Notes: a model not told the origin generated them from the letters alone. A DNA stretch of 13,666 bases from JAVBQJ01 sp031549115 (GCA_031549115.1 JAVBQJ010000015.1:1-13666), one strand, 5' to 3'. Shown: positions 6,951-13,558, numbered from the stretch's first letter. A program made the numbers and translations.

Positions 6951-6975
6951 TTTACCACCTTTCGTTTTTGTTACC
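6811..6975 (-). ncRNA. Candidate small RNA covering repeat copy 2
   Basis: A promoter-like element on the minus strand (TTGTAT 7009-7004, 16 bp, TATATT 6987-6982) would start a transcript near 6975, through the conserved 57-base repeat, ending at a hairpin GGG(T)AGCGT / ACGCTCCC (6845-6815) followed by TTTT (6814-6811). It lacks a convincing ORF; a 31-codon frame beginning ATGGGAGAGCTG has no ribosome-binding site. No known RNA family recognised. Confidence 0.22.
6815..6904. repeat. Imperfect direct repeat, copy 2
   Basis: Partner of the copy at 6545-6633, start offset about 270 bp. The right end reads ACTTTACTGAAAGT: the same 5-bp hairpin stem, with the change falling in the loop. The left, diverged part contains a hairpin (GGG-T-AGCGT with ACGCTCCC on the minus strand). 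Confidence 0.9.
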
Positions 6976-6981
6976 TGCCAT

Positions 6982-7009
6982 AATATATAACTTCCATCCC
7001 GAAATACAA
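6982..7009 (-). promoter_or_regulatory. Candidate minus-strand promoter reading into repeat copy 2
   Basis: TTGTAT (7009-7004), 16-bp spacer, TATATT (6987-6982): identical hexamers and spacing to the promoter proposed at 6160-6187. The surrounding DNA is AT-rich, so a chance match is possible. Confidence 0.35.
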
Positions 7010-7090
7010 GACAACACCGACCGGCGAACGCTCGATTCTCCCGTTTTTTTCCATTCCGAGCGGAAAATATTTTTCACGAAAACGATTCCA

Positions 7091-7117
7091 TTGCTTGACC
7101 TTCAATAATGCTATACT
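7091..7117 (+). promoter_or_regulatory. Promoter of the URO-D family gene (extended -10)
   Basis: TTGCTT (7091-7096), 15 bp, TATACT (7112-7117) with an upstream TG (7109-7110), i.e. an extended -10. Start would be near 7124, giving a 32-base leader with AAGGAG at 7144-7149. AAACGATTC occurs on both sides (7080-7088 and 7130-7138), 50 bp apart, possibly operator half-sites. Confidence 0.5.
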
Positions 7118-7155
7118 AAATTAATTAGTAAACGATTCATCAAAAGGAGTTCGGC

Positions 7156-8223
7156 ATGAGTGAAATGACAGGCATCGAACGAATCGTCCGGCAATTACGA
7201 CACCAAAGCGTGGACCGGATCGGCTGCCACGAACACTTCTGGGCCCACACCCAGCGGCGCTGGGAAGAAAGCGGCCTGGAGCCTGATTATGATTTCGGCT
7301 TCGATATCGGCGAATCGTGGGCATTCAAGCTCGCCCTGAACCCCGATGTGGCCGACCGGATACTCGCCGACGACGGCGAAACGCAGACTTTCGTCGACTG
7401 CAACGGCGCCACCATGCGCCGTCACTTGCAGCACGATTCGACGCCGGAGCATCTCGGTTACGCGATCAACGACCGCAGCGACTGGGAGGAAAAGGCCAAA
7501 CCACTGCTGACGCCGGAGCTGCGGCGCATCAATTTCGACGCGTATACGGCGGAAAAGACGAAGTGCGCCGCAAAAAACCGTTTTTTTTGCTGGTCCGGCG
7601 TGAACGTCTTCGAAAGCATCCATCCGATCACCGGCCATGAGAATCTGTTGATGGGCATGGCGCTCGACCCGGACTGGATTCTGGATATGACGGAAACCTA
7701 TGCGGATTTGTGGATCGCGTTGATGGAGGAGTTATTTGCCCGCGCGGGCAAGCCGGACGGCGTATGGTTTTTCGAAGACATGGGCTTCAAGGAGCGGCCG
7801 TTCATGTCGCCGGAAATGTACCGGGAGCTGATTTATCCGGCGCACAAACGCACCTGCGACTTTGCCCACAGCCACGGACTTCCCGTATTCATGCACAGTT
7901 GCGGCTTCGTCGAACCGCTGCTGCCCGGTATGATCGACGCCGGCATCGACTGTCTGCAGGCGATCGAGGTCAAAGCCGGCATGGACCTGCTGCGAATCGA
8001 CCGCAATTTCGGCGACCGGATCGCGCTGATGGGAGGGCTGGACGTCCGTCCGGTCGCCGCCAACGACCTGGCCGGAATCGACCGGGAATTGGAAGCCAAG
8101 CTGCCGCTGCTCAAAAAACACAACGGCTTCATCTTTCATTCGGACCACTCGATCCCGGAGTCCACCACGCTGGCCACCTACCGGTACTTTCTGGAACGCG
8201 GCCGGGAACTCGGGAAGTACTGA
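7156..8223 (+). CDS. Uroporphyrinogen decarboxylase (URO-D) family protein, probable methyltransferase-like member
   Basis: 355 residues, AAGGAG six bases before the ATG. The C-terminal half is clearly of the URO-D superfamily: WFFEDMGFKERPFMSPEMYR, then FMHSCGF (His247, Cys249), GIDCLQAIEVKAGMD, IALMGGLDVRP and a final HSDHSIPEST. These features match the MtaA/CmuA-like and uncharacterised URO-D proteins rather than true HemE, which has a different N-terminus. Relatives move methyl groups between corrinoid proteins and thiols, or demethylate small compounds; HxC is the usual zinc site, but the late third Cys of MtaA is not apparent here, so the metal site may differ. It stands alone with its own promoter, no corrinoid protein nearby. 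An A6 run followed by T8 (7572-7586) interrupts the otherwise GC-rich code without breaking the frame. Confidence 0.88.
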   Translation: MSEMTGIERIVRQLRHQSVDRIGCHEHFWAHTQRRWEESGLEPDYDFGFDIGESWAFKLALNPDVADRILADDGETQTFVDCNGATMRRHLQHDSTPEHLGYAINDRSDWEEKAKPLLTPELRRINFDAYTAEKTKCAAKNRFFCWSGVNVFESIHPITGHENLLMGMALDPDWILDMTETYADLWIALMEELFARAGKPDGVWFFEDMGFKERPFMSPEMYRELIYPAHKRTCDFAHSHGLPVFMHSCGFVEPLLPGMIDAGIDCLQAIEVKAGMDLLRIDRNFGDRIALMGGLDVRPVAANDLAGIDRELEAKLPLLKKHNGFIFHSDHSIPESTTLATYRYFLERGRELGKY

Positions 8224-8227
8224 CGAC

Positions 8228-8272
8228 ATGGCCAAACCGATCACAGTCAAAGCCCTAGTGTCGGGTCGGTGA
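8228..8272 (+). pseudogene. 14-codon ORF after the URO-D gene, possible gene remnant
   Basis: Four bases after the URO-D stop, ATG 8228 opens MAKPITVKALVSGR and stops at 8272. The spacing is that of an operon partner, and the peptide looks like the start of a real cytoplasmic protein, but the frame ends at once and no continuation was found in other frames. It may be the stub of a deleted gene or chance. Confidence 0.2.
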
Positions 8273-8281
8273 AAACTTCAT

Positions 8282-8314
8282 AAAAAAACAGACTCCCCGG
8301 TGACAGGGAGTCTG
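8282..8314 (-). terminator. Intrinsic terminator of the metallophosphoesterase-GT9-secreted protein operon
   Basis: Perfect 9-bp stem CAGACTCCC / GGGAGTCTG with an 8-base loop, followed on the minus strand by seven T (8288-8282). It lies 22 bases after the stop at 8337. The plus-strand side has no T-run, so it mainly serves the minus strand. Confidence 0.9.
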
Positions 8315-8336
8315 GAGTATCGCCACGTCTTACGGC

Positions 8337-9227
8337 TTACAGCTCGGGGACCTCGGGAACAGGAGCATCTTCGGGGACCTCGAATGCGGTGTCAAGGGTT
8401 ATTTCTTCGCCGCCGGCAACCGTAATGCGGCCGCTTTCCGGGTCGCGCACCAACATCGGAACCGTCGCCGCAGTACGGTAAATATGATTTTCCTCCGAAG
8501 TTCCCTGCGGCGTGATCAAATGATATTGGAATATCTTCGGGGACAACGGCACCAGCATGTGAAGCCGGGCGAAACCGTCGACATCGCAACGGATTTTTTC
8601 CTGCCCCAGCGCCATGCCGAGCGGAATCAGGGCATATACCATGCTCTCATCCCGGATCACCAGGAAAACGGAGCGCTCGCTGTTGCTTTGCAGCAGCCGC
8701 AGCTCGTAGGTACGCTCTTCGGTTTTTCGGCCGGAATCGTTGAGTTCACCGGAAAAATCCGGCAACCCGACATTCTTGCTCCAAATCAGAATCCCCGGCG
8801 AAACTTCAAAGGTCAGGGTTTTGGAAAAATATTCTTCTTTCAACTTGGAATGACTGACCCAGGCATTGACACGATAGTTGCCGACCCGCTCCATCTTGAA
8901 ATATTTATGCAGCGCAACCACATAGCTTTCCTGTTGGCCGCTTTTCAAGATGACGCCGCGCAGCGGATTCTGTTCCGGCGAGGACAACTCCATGCGCAAC
9001 TGCTGTCCCAATGGATCGGTGATTTCGAAATTCAACTGCCCCTGCAGCGCCGATTCGCCGCCGAACACCAATGTCTGGCCGCTGTCGTTACGAATGGTTA
9101 CCTGGGCATAAACCGGTTCATATTGGATGAATGTGTCCCGGTTTAACTTCATTCCCACCGACATTTGCGCATACGCCGCCACCCCGGCAACCGTCAGCGC
9201 CGCCACCAGCATCCATTTTTTCATCAT
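8337..9227 (-). CDS. Secreted protein of unknown function
   Basis: 296 residues, family not recognised. A signal peptide is clear (MMKKWMLVAALTVAGVAAYA, likely cut before Gln21). The mature part begins with a beta-rich domain (LNRDTFIQYEPVYAQVTIRN, then a pattern like an extracellular Ig-like fold), continues with alternating hydrophobic strands through about residue 260, and ends in an acidic, Pro-rich tail (EVPEDAPVPEVPEL). No catalytic motif or membrane segment is seen. Two ATGs stand in tandem at 9227; GGGAG just upstream serves either. The start comes 3 bases after the stop of the glycosyltransferase gene, so it is co-transcribed with it; a periplasmic or envelope role is inferred. Last gene before a strong terminator. 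Confidence 0.8.
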   Translation of the reverse strand: MMKKWMLVAALTVAGVAAYAQMSVGMKLNRDTFIQYEPVYAQVTIRNDSGQTLVFGGESALQGQLNFEITDPLGQQLRMELSSPEQNPLRGVILKSGQQESYVVALHKYFKMERVGNYRVNAWVSHSKLKEEYFSKTLTFEVSPGILIWSKNVGLPDFSGELNDSGRKTEERTYELRLLQSNSERSVFLVIRDESMVYALIPLGMALGQEKIRCDVDGFARLHMLVPLSPKIFQYHLITPQGTSEENHIYRTAATVPMLVRDPESGRITVAGGEEITLDTAFEVPEDAPVPEVPEL

Positions 9228-9230
9228 CTC

Positions 9231-10310
9231 TCAGCTCCCTTCCTTTCCGGACAGCATCGCCGCAACGGTTTCCGCCACCGATTCTTCATCGATTTGGTGA
9301 CACTTCATTCCCTGTCCCGGACATTCCCGCGCCAGACACCCCGAACATTCCAGGTCGTCACGCCGAAAAATCCGATGCCCCGCGCCGTACGGCCCGGTCA
9401 GCTCCGCCTGCGTCGGCCCGAAAAAGGCCGCCACCGGTTTGCCCAGCGCCGCCATGAAATGCATCGGCCCGGAATCATTACATAATAATGTATCACACAA
9501 ACGCAAGATTTCCATCAATTCTCCCAAACCGGTTTTCCCGGCGAGATTGACGGTTGGAATTTCAGCGGCAATTTTCCGGGCCGCCTCCATCTCCGCCGGA
9601 GCGCCGAGCAGCACGAACCGGTGCGGTAGCCCGCGTTCACGCAAACGCTTCAGCACGCCGGCGAAACGCTCCGGCGCCCAACTCTTGCTGACCCATCGGG
9701 CCCCCGGCGCCACCGCCAGCAACGGCTCGCCGTTCCAACCGGAAGCCGTCAAAATACCGCGCGCCTTGAGCGCGTGAGCCGGAACCTCCGGCAATTCGGG
9801 AATAAGCACCGGAGCCGGAGCCTCCTGCGCCACCGCTCCGGCCAGCGCCCAGTTGCGCTCCACTGCGTGCAACCCCATTGGTATGGGGTAAACCTCCCGG
9901 TAGAAGAGACGCGCACACTTTTCCCGCGGCGCGGCAAAGCCGCATATCCGCCGGGCACGGGCGCTCCGGCCGAAAAGCGCACTGCGCAGCAATCCCTGAA
10001 AATCGATCACCAGATCATAAGGCTCCCGTCGCAGTTCCCGCACCAGCGAAGTCATTTCCACCGGCAGTCTCCAGGATCCGAGCTCGCGCCGCCGGAAAAG
10101 AATGCGTCGCTCCAGAGGAATCGGCGCATAGTCCAGAATCGGCGCACATCCCGGGTGAATCAACCAATCGAAGCGAGCCATCGGAAACGCCCGGTGCAAT
10201 CGCGCCACCGCGGGAAATGCGTGCAGAACATCGCCCAAACTGCTCGGTTTCACCACCAGAATCCGCATGGGAGCTGCCGGATCGAACGTTTTGGCCGCAT
10301 GCACCGACAC
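9231..10310 (-). CDS. Glycosyltransferase family 9 protein (heptosyltransferase-like, LPS core)
   Basis: 359 residues from GTG 10310. The N-terminal Rossmann half opens with MRILVVKPSSLGDVLHAFPA (residue 15 onward), the standard GT9 start; the C-terminal half has LLAVAPGARWVSKSWAPERFA, FVLLGAPAEMEAA, NLAGKTGLGELMEILR and CNDSGPMHFMAALGKPV, the ADP-heptose-binding region of WaaC/WaaF/RfaQ proteins. A Cys-rich end (CSGCLARECPGQGMKC) is common in this family. Role: transfer of a heptose or related sugar to lipopolysaccharide at the inner face of the inner membrane. The GTG begins 4 bases after the metallophosphoesterase stop and has TGGGGTG upstream; ATG 10268 fits the family start better but has no ribosome-binding site, so the first 14 residues are doubtful. 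Exact acceptor not assignable. Confidence 0.88.
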   Translation of the reverse strand: MSVHAAKTFDPAAPMRILVVKPSSLGDVLHAFPAVARLHRAFPMARFDWLIHPGCAPILDYAPIPLERRILFRRRELGSWRLPVEMTSLVRELRREPYDLVIDFQGLLRSALFGRSARARRICGFAAPREKCARLFYREVYPIPMGLHAVERNWALAGAVAQEAPAPVLIPELPEVPAHALKARGILTASGWNGEPLLAVAPGARWVSKSWAPERFAGVLKRLRERGLPHRFVLLGAPAEMEAARKIAAEIPTVNLAGKTGLGELMEILRLCDTLLCNDSGPMHFMAALGKPVAAFFGPTQAELTGPYGAGHRIFRRDDLECSGCLARECPGQGMKCHQIDEESVAETVAAMLSGKEGS

Positions 10311-10314
10311 GCTG

Positions 10315-11133
10315 TCAGCACCCCAGTGCCAGACGGGAAGCCAGACGCTCGGGAAGTCCCGCCGCCAGAATTTTCCGCTGGGTCATTTCGAAGTCATACG
10401 GGATGCAGTAACGCGCCACCGTCCGGGCTGCATTGTCGTAGACGGCGAAACTGGCGCGCGGGTCGCGGTTGCGCGGCTGGCCGATGCTGCCGATATTAAA
10501 AAGATACTTGTACCCGGCCTTGATCTCCACCGGGAACATCTCCGCCTGATAGAAACAGCCGCCGTCGATTTCGGCGGCGGTATATTTGGGCGTCCATTCG
10601 GTCAGTACATCGACCGAATTTTCCGACATGGACGCGATCGGCTTTTTGGCAAAGGCGACCGGGACATGCGAATGCCCGCAAAAGCACAATTGGGTAAACT
10701 GATAGGAGAAGTTATCGACCGCATGATGCATATCGAATACATACCCCCAGGTATCCGGGGAATCCAATGTGGCGTGCACCATGGTGATTCCAGTCCCGGG
10801 CACAGTAGCGCGAAACGGAATCTGGCGCAGCCAATTGCGCTCTTCCTCGCTCAACAGATCACGCGTCCAGACAATCGCCGCCTTGGCATGCGGATTGAAT
10901 CCGGACAATTCATCGTCGAAACGCGACGCATATTCGTCATGATTCCCTTTCACCATCGCCATCAGCGGCAGCCCCCGGGTCAAGTGCATGCACTCAACCG
11001 GATCCGCCCCGTACCCGACGATGTCTCCCAGACAGAGATAATGATCGATTTCAAGTTCACGACATGCTGCCAACACTACGGTCAACGCTTCCAAATTCGA
11101 ATGGATGTCACTCAAAATTGCATATTTAGCCAT
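10315..11133 (-). CDS. Calcineurin-like metallophosphoesterase
   Basis: 272 residues. All metal-binding blocks are present in order: DIHSN (Asp9, His11), GDIVGYG (36-42, Asp37), GNHDE (63-67), VHATLDSP (His120) and GHSHVP (153-158). This is the YfcE/ApaH-like phosphodiesterase family; many members hydrolyse phosphodiesters or nucleotide polyphosphates, but the substrate cannot be predicted. Cytoplasmic. It is the first gene of an operon with the GT9 transferase and a secreted protein. The start has only a weak ribosome-binding site. Its leader contains a 7-bp hairpin (11155-11176), and a suboptimal promoter (TTGTGA, 15 bp, TAAAAT, 11213-11187) lies between it and rnpB. As rnpB shows no terminator, read-through from rnpB is possible. 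Confidence 0.9.
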   Translation of the reverse strand: MAKYAILSDIHSNLEALTVVLAACRELEIDHYLCLGDIVGYGADPVECMHLTRGLPLMAMVKGNHDEYASRFDDELSGFNPHAKAAIVWTRDLLSEEERNWLRQIPFRATVPGTGITMVHATLDSPDTWGYVFDMHHAVDNFSYQFTQLCFCGHSHVPVAFAKKPIASMSENSVDVLTEWTPKYTAAEIDGGCFYQAEMFPVEIKAGYKYLFNIGSIGQPRNRDPRASFAVYDNAARTVARYCIPYDFEMTQRKILAAGLPERLASRLALGC

Positions 11134-11218
11134 TATTTACGTCTCAGATTGTCCGCCGGCATTCCGTCCTGCCGACGCCTATTCCTATTTTAATAATTTT
11201 TTTTGCCTCACAAATACG

Positions 11219-11579
11219 CAACAGCCGCATAAGCCGGATTCTGTTCCGTCGCTATGCGCAACGGCGGCAATCATCTGTCTATGCGACCAGAACCCGGAAC
11301 TCAAACGTCGCGGGCCGCGACTCGTTCCCTATTTGGTCTTGCTACGAGAGGGGTTTACCTGTGCGATACCGTTCTCACTAAGTACCCGGTGGGCTCTTAC
11401 CCCACCCTTTCACCCTTACCGCAAGCGTCGAAACGCCCGCGGCGGTTTCCTTTCTGTTGCACTGGCCTTCCCGCGGCTTATTGTCCGCGGTATCCTTCTT
11501 TAACAAAAGGACTCTCTGCCCTGTGTAGTCCGGACTTTCCTCCCCCGGCAAAACCGAAGGCGACTGCCTGCGACTGTCA
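11219..11579 (-). ncRNA. rnpB: RNase P RNA (type A)
   Basis: The minus strand carries the universal core: GGAGGAAAGTCCGGAC near the 5' end, AGGGTGAAAGGGTGGGGTAAG in the middle (in two overlapping parts), GGTAAACCCC ... GCAAGACCAAATAGG, and ACAGAATCCGGCTTATG at the 3' end. The ends ACAGTCGCA (11577-11569) and TGCGGCTGT (11229-11221) pair to make helix P1, which fixes both borders within a few bases. About 360 nt, normal for type A. It is the catalytic RNA that matures tRNA 5' ends; here it lies directly downstream of two tRNA genes. No hairpin terminator is visible after it. Confidence 0.95.
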
Positions 11580-11589
11580 CGTAATGGAT

Positions 11590-11617
11590 AATATAACCGG
11601 AAATAAAGATTTATCAA
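11590..11617 (-). promoter_or_regulatory. rnpB promoter
   Basis: Minus strand TTGATA (11617-11612), 16 bp, TATATT (11595-11590), ending about 10 bases before the folded 5' end of RNase P RNA, exactly where a sigma70 promoter is expected. Confidence 0.7.
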
Positions 11618-11679
11618 GACGAAAAAACAAGAAAAAAACAGAAAAAGTGTGAAATACTCAATAGCATATTGAAGAAATA

Positions 11680-11755
11680 TGGAGCGAGTGAACGGATTCG
11701 AACCGTCGACAATCACGTTGGCAACGTGATGCTCTACCAGCTGAGCTACACTCGC
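11680..11755 (-). tRNA. tRNA-Gly (GCC), copy 1
   Basis: 76 nt including encoded CCA. Acceptor stem GCGAGTG / CACTCGC with U73, D-arm GCTC...GAGC, anticodon stem TCACG / CGTGA around loop TTGCCAA (anticodon GCC), variable loop TTGTC, T-arm GACGG-TTCGAAT-CCGTT. All stems pair. Second gene of a two-tRNA transcript; 18 bases separate it from the upstream copy. Confidence 0.97.
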
Positions 11756-11773
11756 ACCCGAACGTACGAAATA

Positions 11774-11849
11774 TGGAGCGAGTGAACGGATTCGAACCGT
11801 CGACAAGCACGTTGGCAACGTGATGCTCTACCACCTGAGCTACACTCGC
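11774..11849 (-). tRNA. tRNA-Gly (GCC), copy 2, with a mismatch in the anticodon stem
   Basis: Identical to the downstream copy except for two bases: AGGTGGTA in place of AGCTGGTA in the D-loop, and C in place of A at position 43. The latter turns the 27-43 pair into U-C, so the anticodon stem TCACG / CGTGC has only four pairs. CCA is encoded and the anticodon is still GCC. Confidence 0.95.
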
Positions 11850-11864
11850 TTGTTTCTGTTTTAT

Positions 11865-11892
11865 AAAATACTGCTCTTTCCCGAAATTTCAA
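11865..11892 (-). promoter_or_regulatory. Promoter of the tRNA-Gly pair
   Basis: Minus strand TTGAAA (11892-11887), 16 bp, TATTTT (11870-11865), about 15 bases before the 5' end of the first tRNA. Confidence 0.55.
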
Positions 11893-11957
11893 GCACGGAA
11901 CGCAACTTTTTTCCAAAAATCCGGAGAACTTCCCGTTCACCGCCCCCCCGGCCGGAC

Positions 11958-11995
11958 AAAAAAAAATTCCGGAGCCCGTTTTCGCGAACTCCGGA
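11958..11995 (-). terminator. Terminator of the downstream prepilin-like gene
   Basis: TCCGGAG / CTCCGGA stem with a 14-base loop, followed on the minus strand by a run of nine T (11966-11958). 25 bases after the stop at 12020. Confidence 0.85.
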
Positions 11996-12019
11996 TACTC
12001 CCGTCAACAGAACTTAGTT

Positions 12020-12691
12020 TCAGGGATTGGCAAAGGTCCACTTGGCCATCTTGTCGGCGGTGCTCGCCGAAGGCACGTAAACAGTGTTGTTCACGCCCAT
12101 TTCGCCCGCGGCGGTGGCGGCGGTATGGCCGTCGCCGAAGACAATATTGGCCTTCTTATTGTGACGCGGCTTGACGAAACCGTCGTCGGCGGCGGCCGAA
12201 TCGTAGGCAACCTGGTAAATCTGGGCATCATCGTCCACATTGGCGGAGGAATCGGCCAAAATCACAACCACGGTCGGATTCGTCATCGCCGTAGCCATGA
12301 CCGAAGCATCCGCATCATTGTAACCGTAAATCGTACCATAACCGGTAAACACGCCGGTGGTGGAGTCATAAGTACCGGCCGTCGTGGTCGCCGACGGACA
12401 GCTGGTACCCGCATGGGCATTATCCTGCGACATATAGCCATCGAGAATCATTGCAGTATTCCAGTTGTCGTTGGCCCCCTGCACCCGGTCGGAGAACGGC
12501 AGCTTCTCGTTGTTGTCCGTCGAGTACATGAAAATGAACAGGCCGCCCTGCTTCAGGTTGTTGACGCACTTGATCGCCTGCGCCGCGGCGCGGGCTTTCG
12601 ACAGCGCCGGTAGCAGCATGCTGGCGAGGATGGCGATGATCGCGATCACGACCAAGAGTTCAATCAAAGTAAAATTCCGTGTCCGTTGCAT
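12020..12691 (-). CDS. Prepilin-type N-terminal methylation / H-x9-DG domain protein (pseudopilin-like), copy 1
   Basis: 223 residues from ATG 12691, with GGAG six bases upstream; the longer frame would run over the promoter. After the short leader MQRTRN comes FTLIELLVVIAIIAILAS, the type IV/type II prepilin helix with Glu at position 5 of the mature form, then LLPALSKARAAAQ and CVNNLKQ. The C-terminal part has PRHNKKANIVFGDGHTAA, an H-x9-DG motif typical of the many pseudopilin-like proteins of Planctomycetes and Lentisphaerae. Processed by prepilin peptidase and displayed in the envelope as part of a T2SS/pilus-like structure or as a surface protein; precise role unknown. Residue -1 before the cut is Asn, not the usual Gly. 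Paralogue of the gene upstream; has its own perfect promoter and terminator. Confidence 0.9.
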   Translation of the reverse strand: MQRTRNFTLIELLVVIAIIAILASMLLPALSKARAAAQAIKCVNNLKQGGLFIFMYSTDNNEKLPFSDRVQGANDNWNTAMILDGYMSQDNAHAGTSCPSATTTAGTYDSTTGVFTGYGTIYGYNDADASVMATAMTNPTVVVILADSSANVDDDAQIYQVAYDSAAADDGFVKPRHNKKANIVFGDGHTAATAAGEMGVNNTVYVPSASTADKMAKWTFANP

Positions 12692-12737
12692 TGTCTGCTC
12701 CTGTTTTTTTCTTAATTGCCTTCGCGGCCCTGTTCCT

Positions 12738-12766
12738 ATTATACGGGCGAAATGAATGAATGTCAA
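12738..12766 (-). promoter_or_regulatory. Perfect consensus sigma70 promoter of the prepilin-like gene
   Basis: Minus strand TTGACA (12766-12761), exactly 17 bp, TATAAT (12743-12738). Start near 12731, giving a leader of about 40 bases with a good ribosome-binding site. Strong constitutive expression is expected. Confidence 0.9.
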
Positions 12767-12787
12767 TCCCCATTCCCGAAAAAAAGC

Positions 12788-12824
12788 AAAAAAATTCCGG
12801 AACCCATTTTCAGAGTTCCGGAAT
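12788..12824 (-). terminator. Terminator of the upstream prepilin-like gene
   Basis: Perfect 10-bp stem ATTCCGGAAC / GTTCCGGAAT, 11-base loop, then a T-run (12794-12788, counting the pairing T). 30 bases after the stop at 12854. Its stem and loop resemble the terminator at 11958-11995, so it was probably duplicated with the gene. Confidence 0.9.
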
Positions 12825-12853
12825 AAAGGCTACTTAACTAACCAGACAGTCGA

Positions 12854-13558
12854 TTAGTAGTTGGAGAAATTCCAAGCGCCCAACTGATTGGGATTCGCCG
12901 CGGTCGCCGTAATCGACGGAATGTAGACCGTGACGCTGCTACCTTCGCCCATTTCTCCCGGGGAAGTGGCAGAAGTATGACCATCAGCAAACACAATATT
13001 CGCTTTCTTGTTGTGACGCGGATTCACATACCCAACCTCATCACCGTCACTGTCGTCGCCATCCCATGCCACGCCATACGACTGAGTGTCCTTCGCCTCC
13101 TCAGTGCTGCTGTCAGCCATGATCACCACAATCGTCGGGTTCTTCAACGCCGTTCCCATGCCACCCGCCTGAGCGTCCCTCTGGTTGTAGCCATAGATCT
13201 CGGAGTAATTAGTAAACGCATAGGAGCCGGCGGCTCCCGTAGTGGATCCCGCAGTGGTCGTGCCAGAGGGGCAGCTGCTCCCTGCATGGGGATTGTCCAA
13301 CGACATGTAGCCGTCGTTGATCAATACGGTATTCCAGTTCTTGGTGCCCGTCTGCACGATATCCGAGAACAGCATCTTTTCGTTGTTGTCCGTCGAGTAC
13401 ATGAAAACGAACAAGCCGCCTTGCTTCAGGTTGTTGACACACTTGATCGCTTGCGCCGCGGCACGGGCCTTCGACAGCGCCGGCAACAGCATGCTGGCGA
13501 GGATGGCGATGATCGCGATCACAACCAAGAGTTCAATCAAAGTAAATACCTTTTTCAT
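12854..13558 (-). CDS. Prepilin-type N-terminal methylation / H-x9-DG domain protein (pseudopilin-like), copy 2
   Basis: 234 residues, AAGGAG nine bases before the ATG. Leader MKKV, then the same FTLIELLVVIAIIAILAS helix, LLPALSKARAAAQ and, near the end, PRHNKKANIVFADGHTSA (H-x9-DG). It is nearly identical to the downstream copy over about the first 60 residues and more divergent after, with a Ser/Thr/Gly-rich loop (TTTAGSTTGAAGS) in the middle and an Asp-rich segment (DGDDSDGDE) that the paralogue lacks. Position -1 is Val rather than Gly. Same likely envelope role. Conservation of the N-terminal DNA points to a tandem duplication or gene conversion. The leader carries a run of eight G (13610-13617); the promoter is not clear and may lie partly beyond the window. 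Confidence 0.9.
   Translation of the reverse strand: MKKVFTLIELLVVIAIIAILASMLLPALSKARAAAQAIKCVNNLKQGGLFVFMYSTDNNEKMLFSDIVQTGTKNWNTVLINDGYMSLDNPHAGSSCPSGTTTAGSTTGAAGSYAFTNYSEIYGYNQRDAQAGGMGTALKNPTIVVIMADSSTEEAKDTQSYGVAWDGDDSDGDEVGYVNPRHNKKANIVFADGHTSATSPGEMGEGSSVTVYIPSITATAANPNQLGAWNFSNY

Larger units (their letters stand above)
6446..7155. other. 710-base AT-richer intergenic region without a supported gene
   Basis: No open frame here has a ribosome-binding site or family character. It holds, in order: leader hairpins of the zinc-ribbon gene, a terminator-like hairpin, two imperfect direct repeats, an inverted repeat, a minus-strand promoter-like element and the promoter of the URO-D gene. 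A decayed gene or a pair of small RNAs is the most likely content. Confidence 0.6.

Noticed and set aside
6923..7108. 61-codon plus-strand ORF before the URO-D gene
   Set aside because: No ribosome-binding site, runs through the promoter, composition unlike the coding genes here.
7128..7141. Catabolite-responsive (cre) site
   Set aside because: Only the left half resembles the consensus; the right half does not match. Kept only as a possible operator half.
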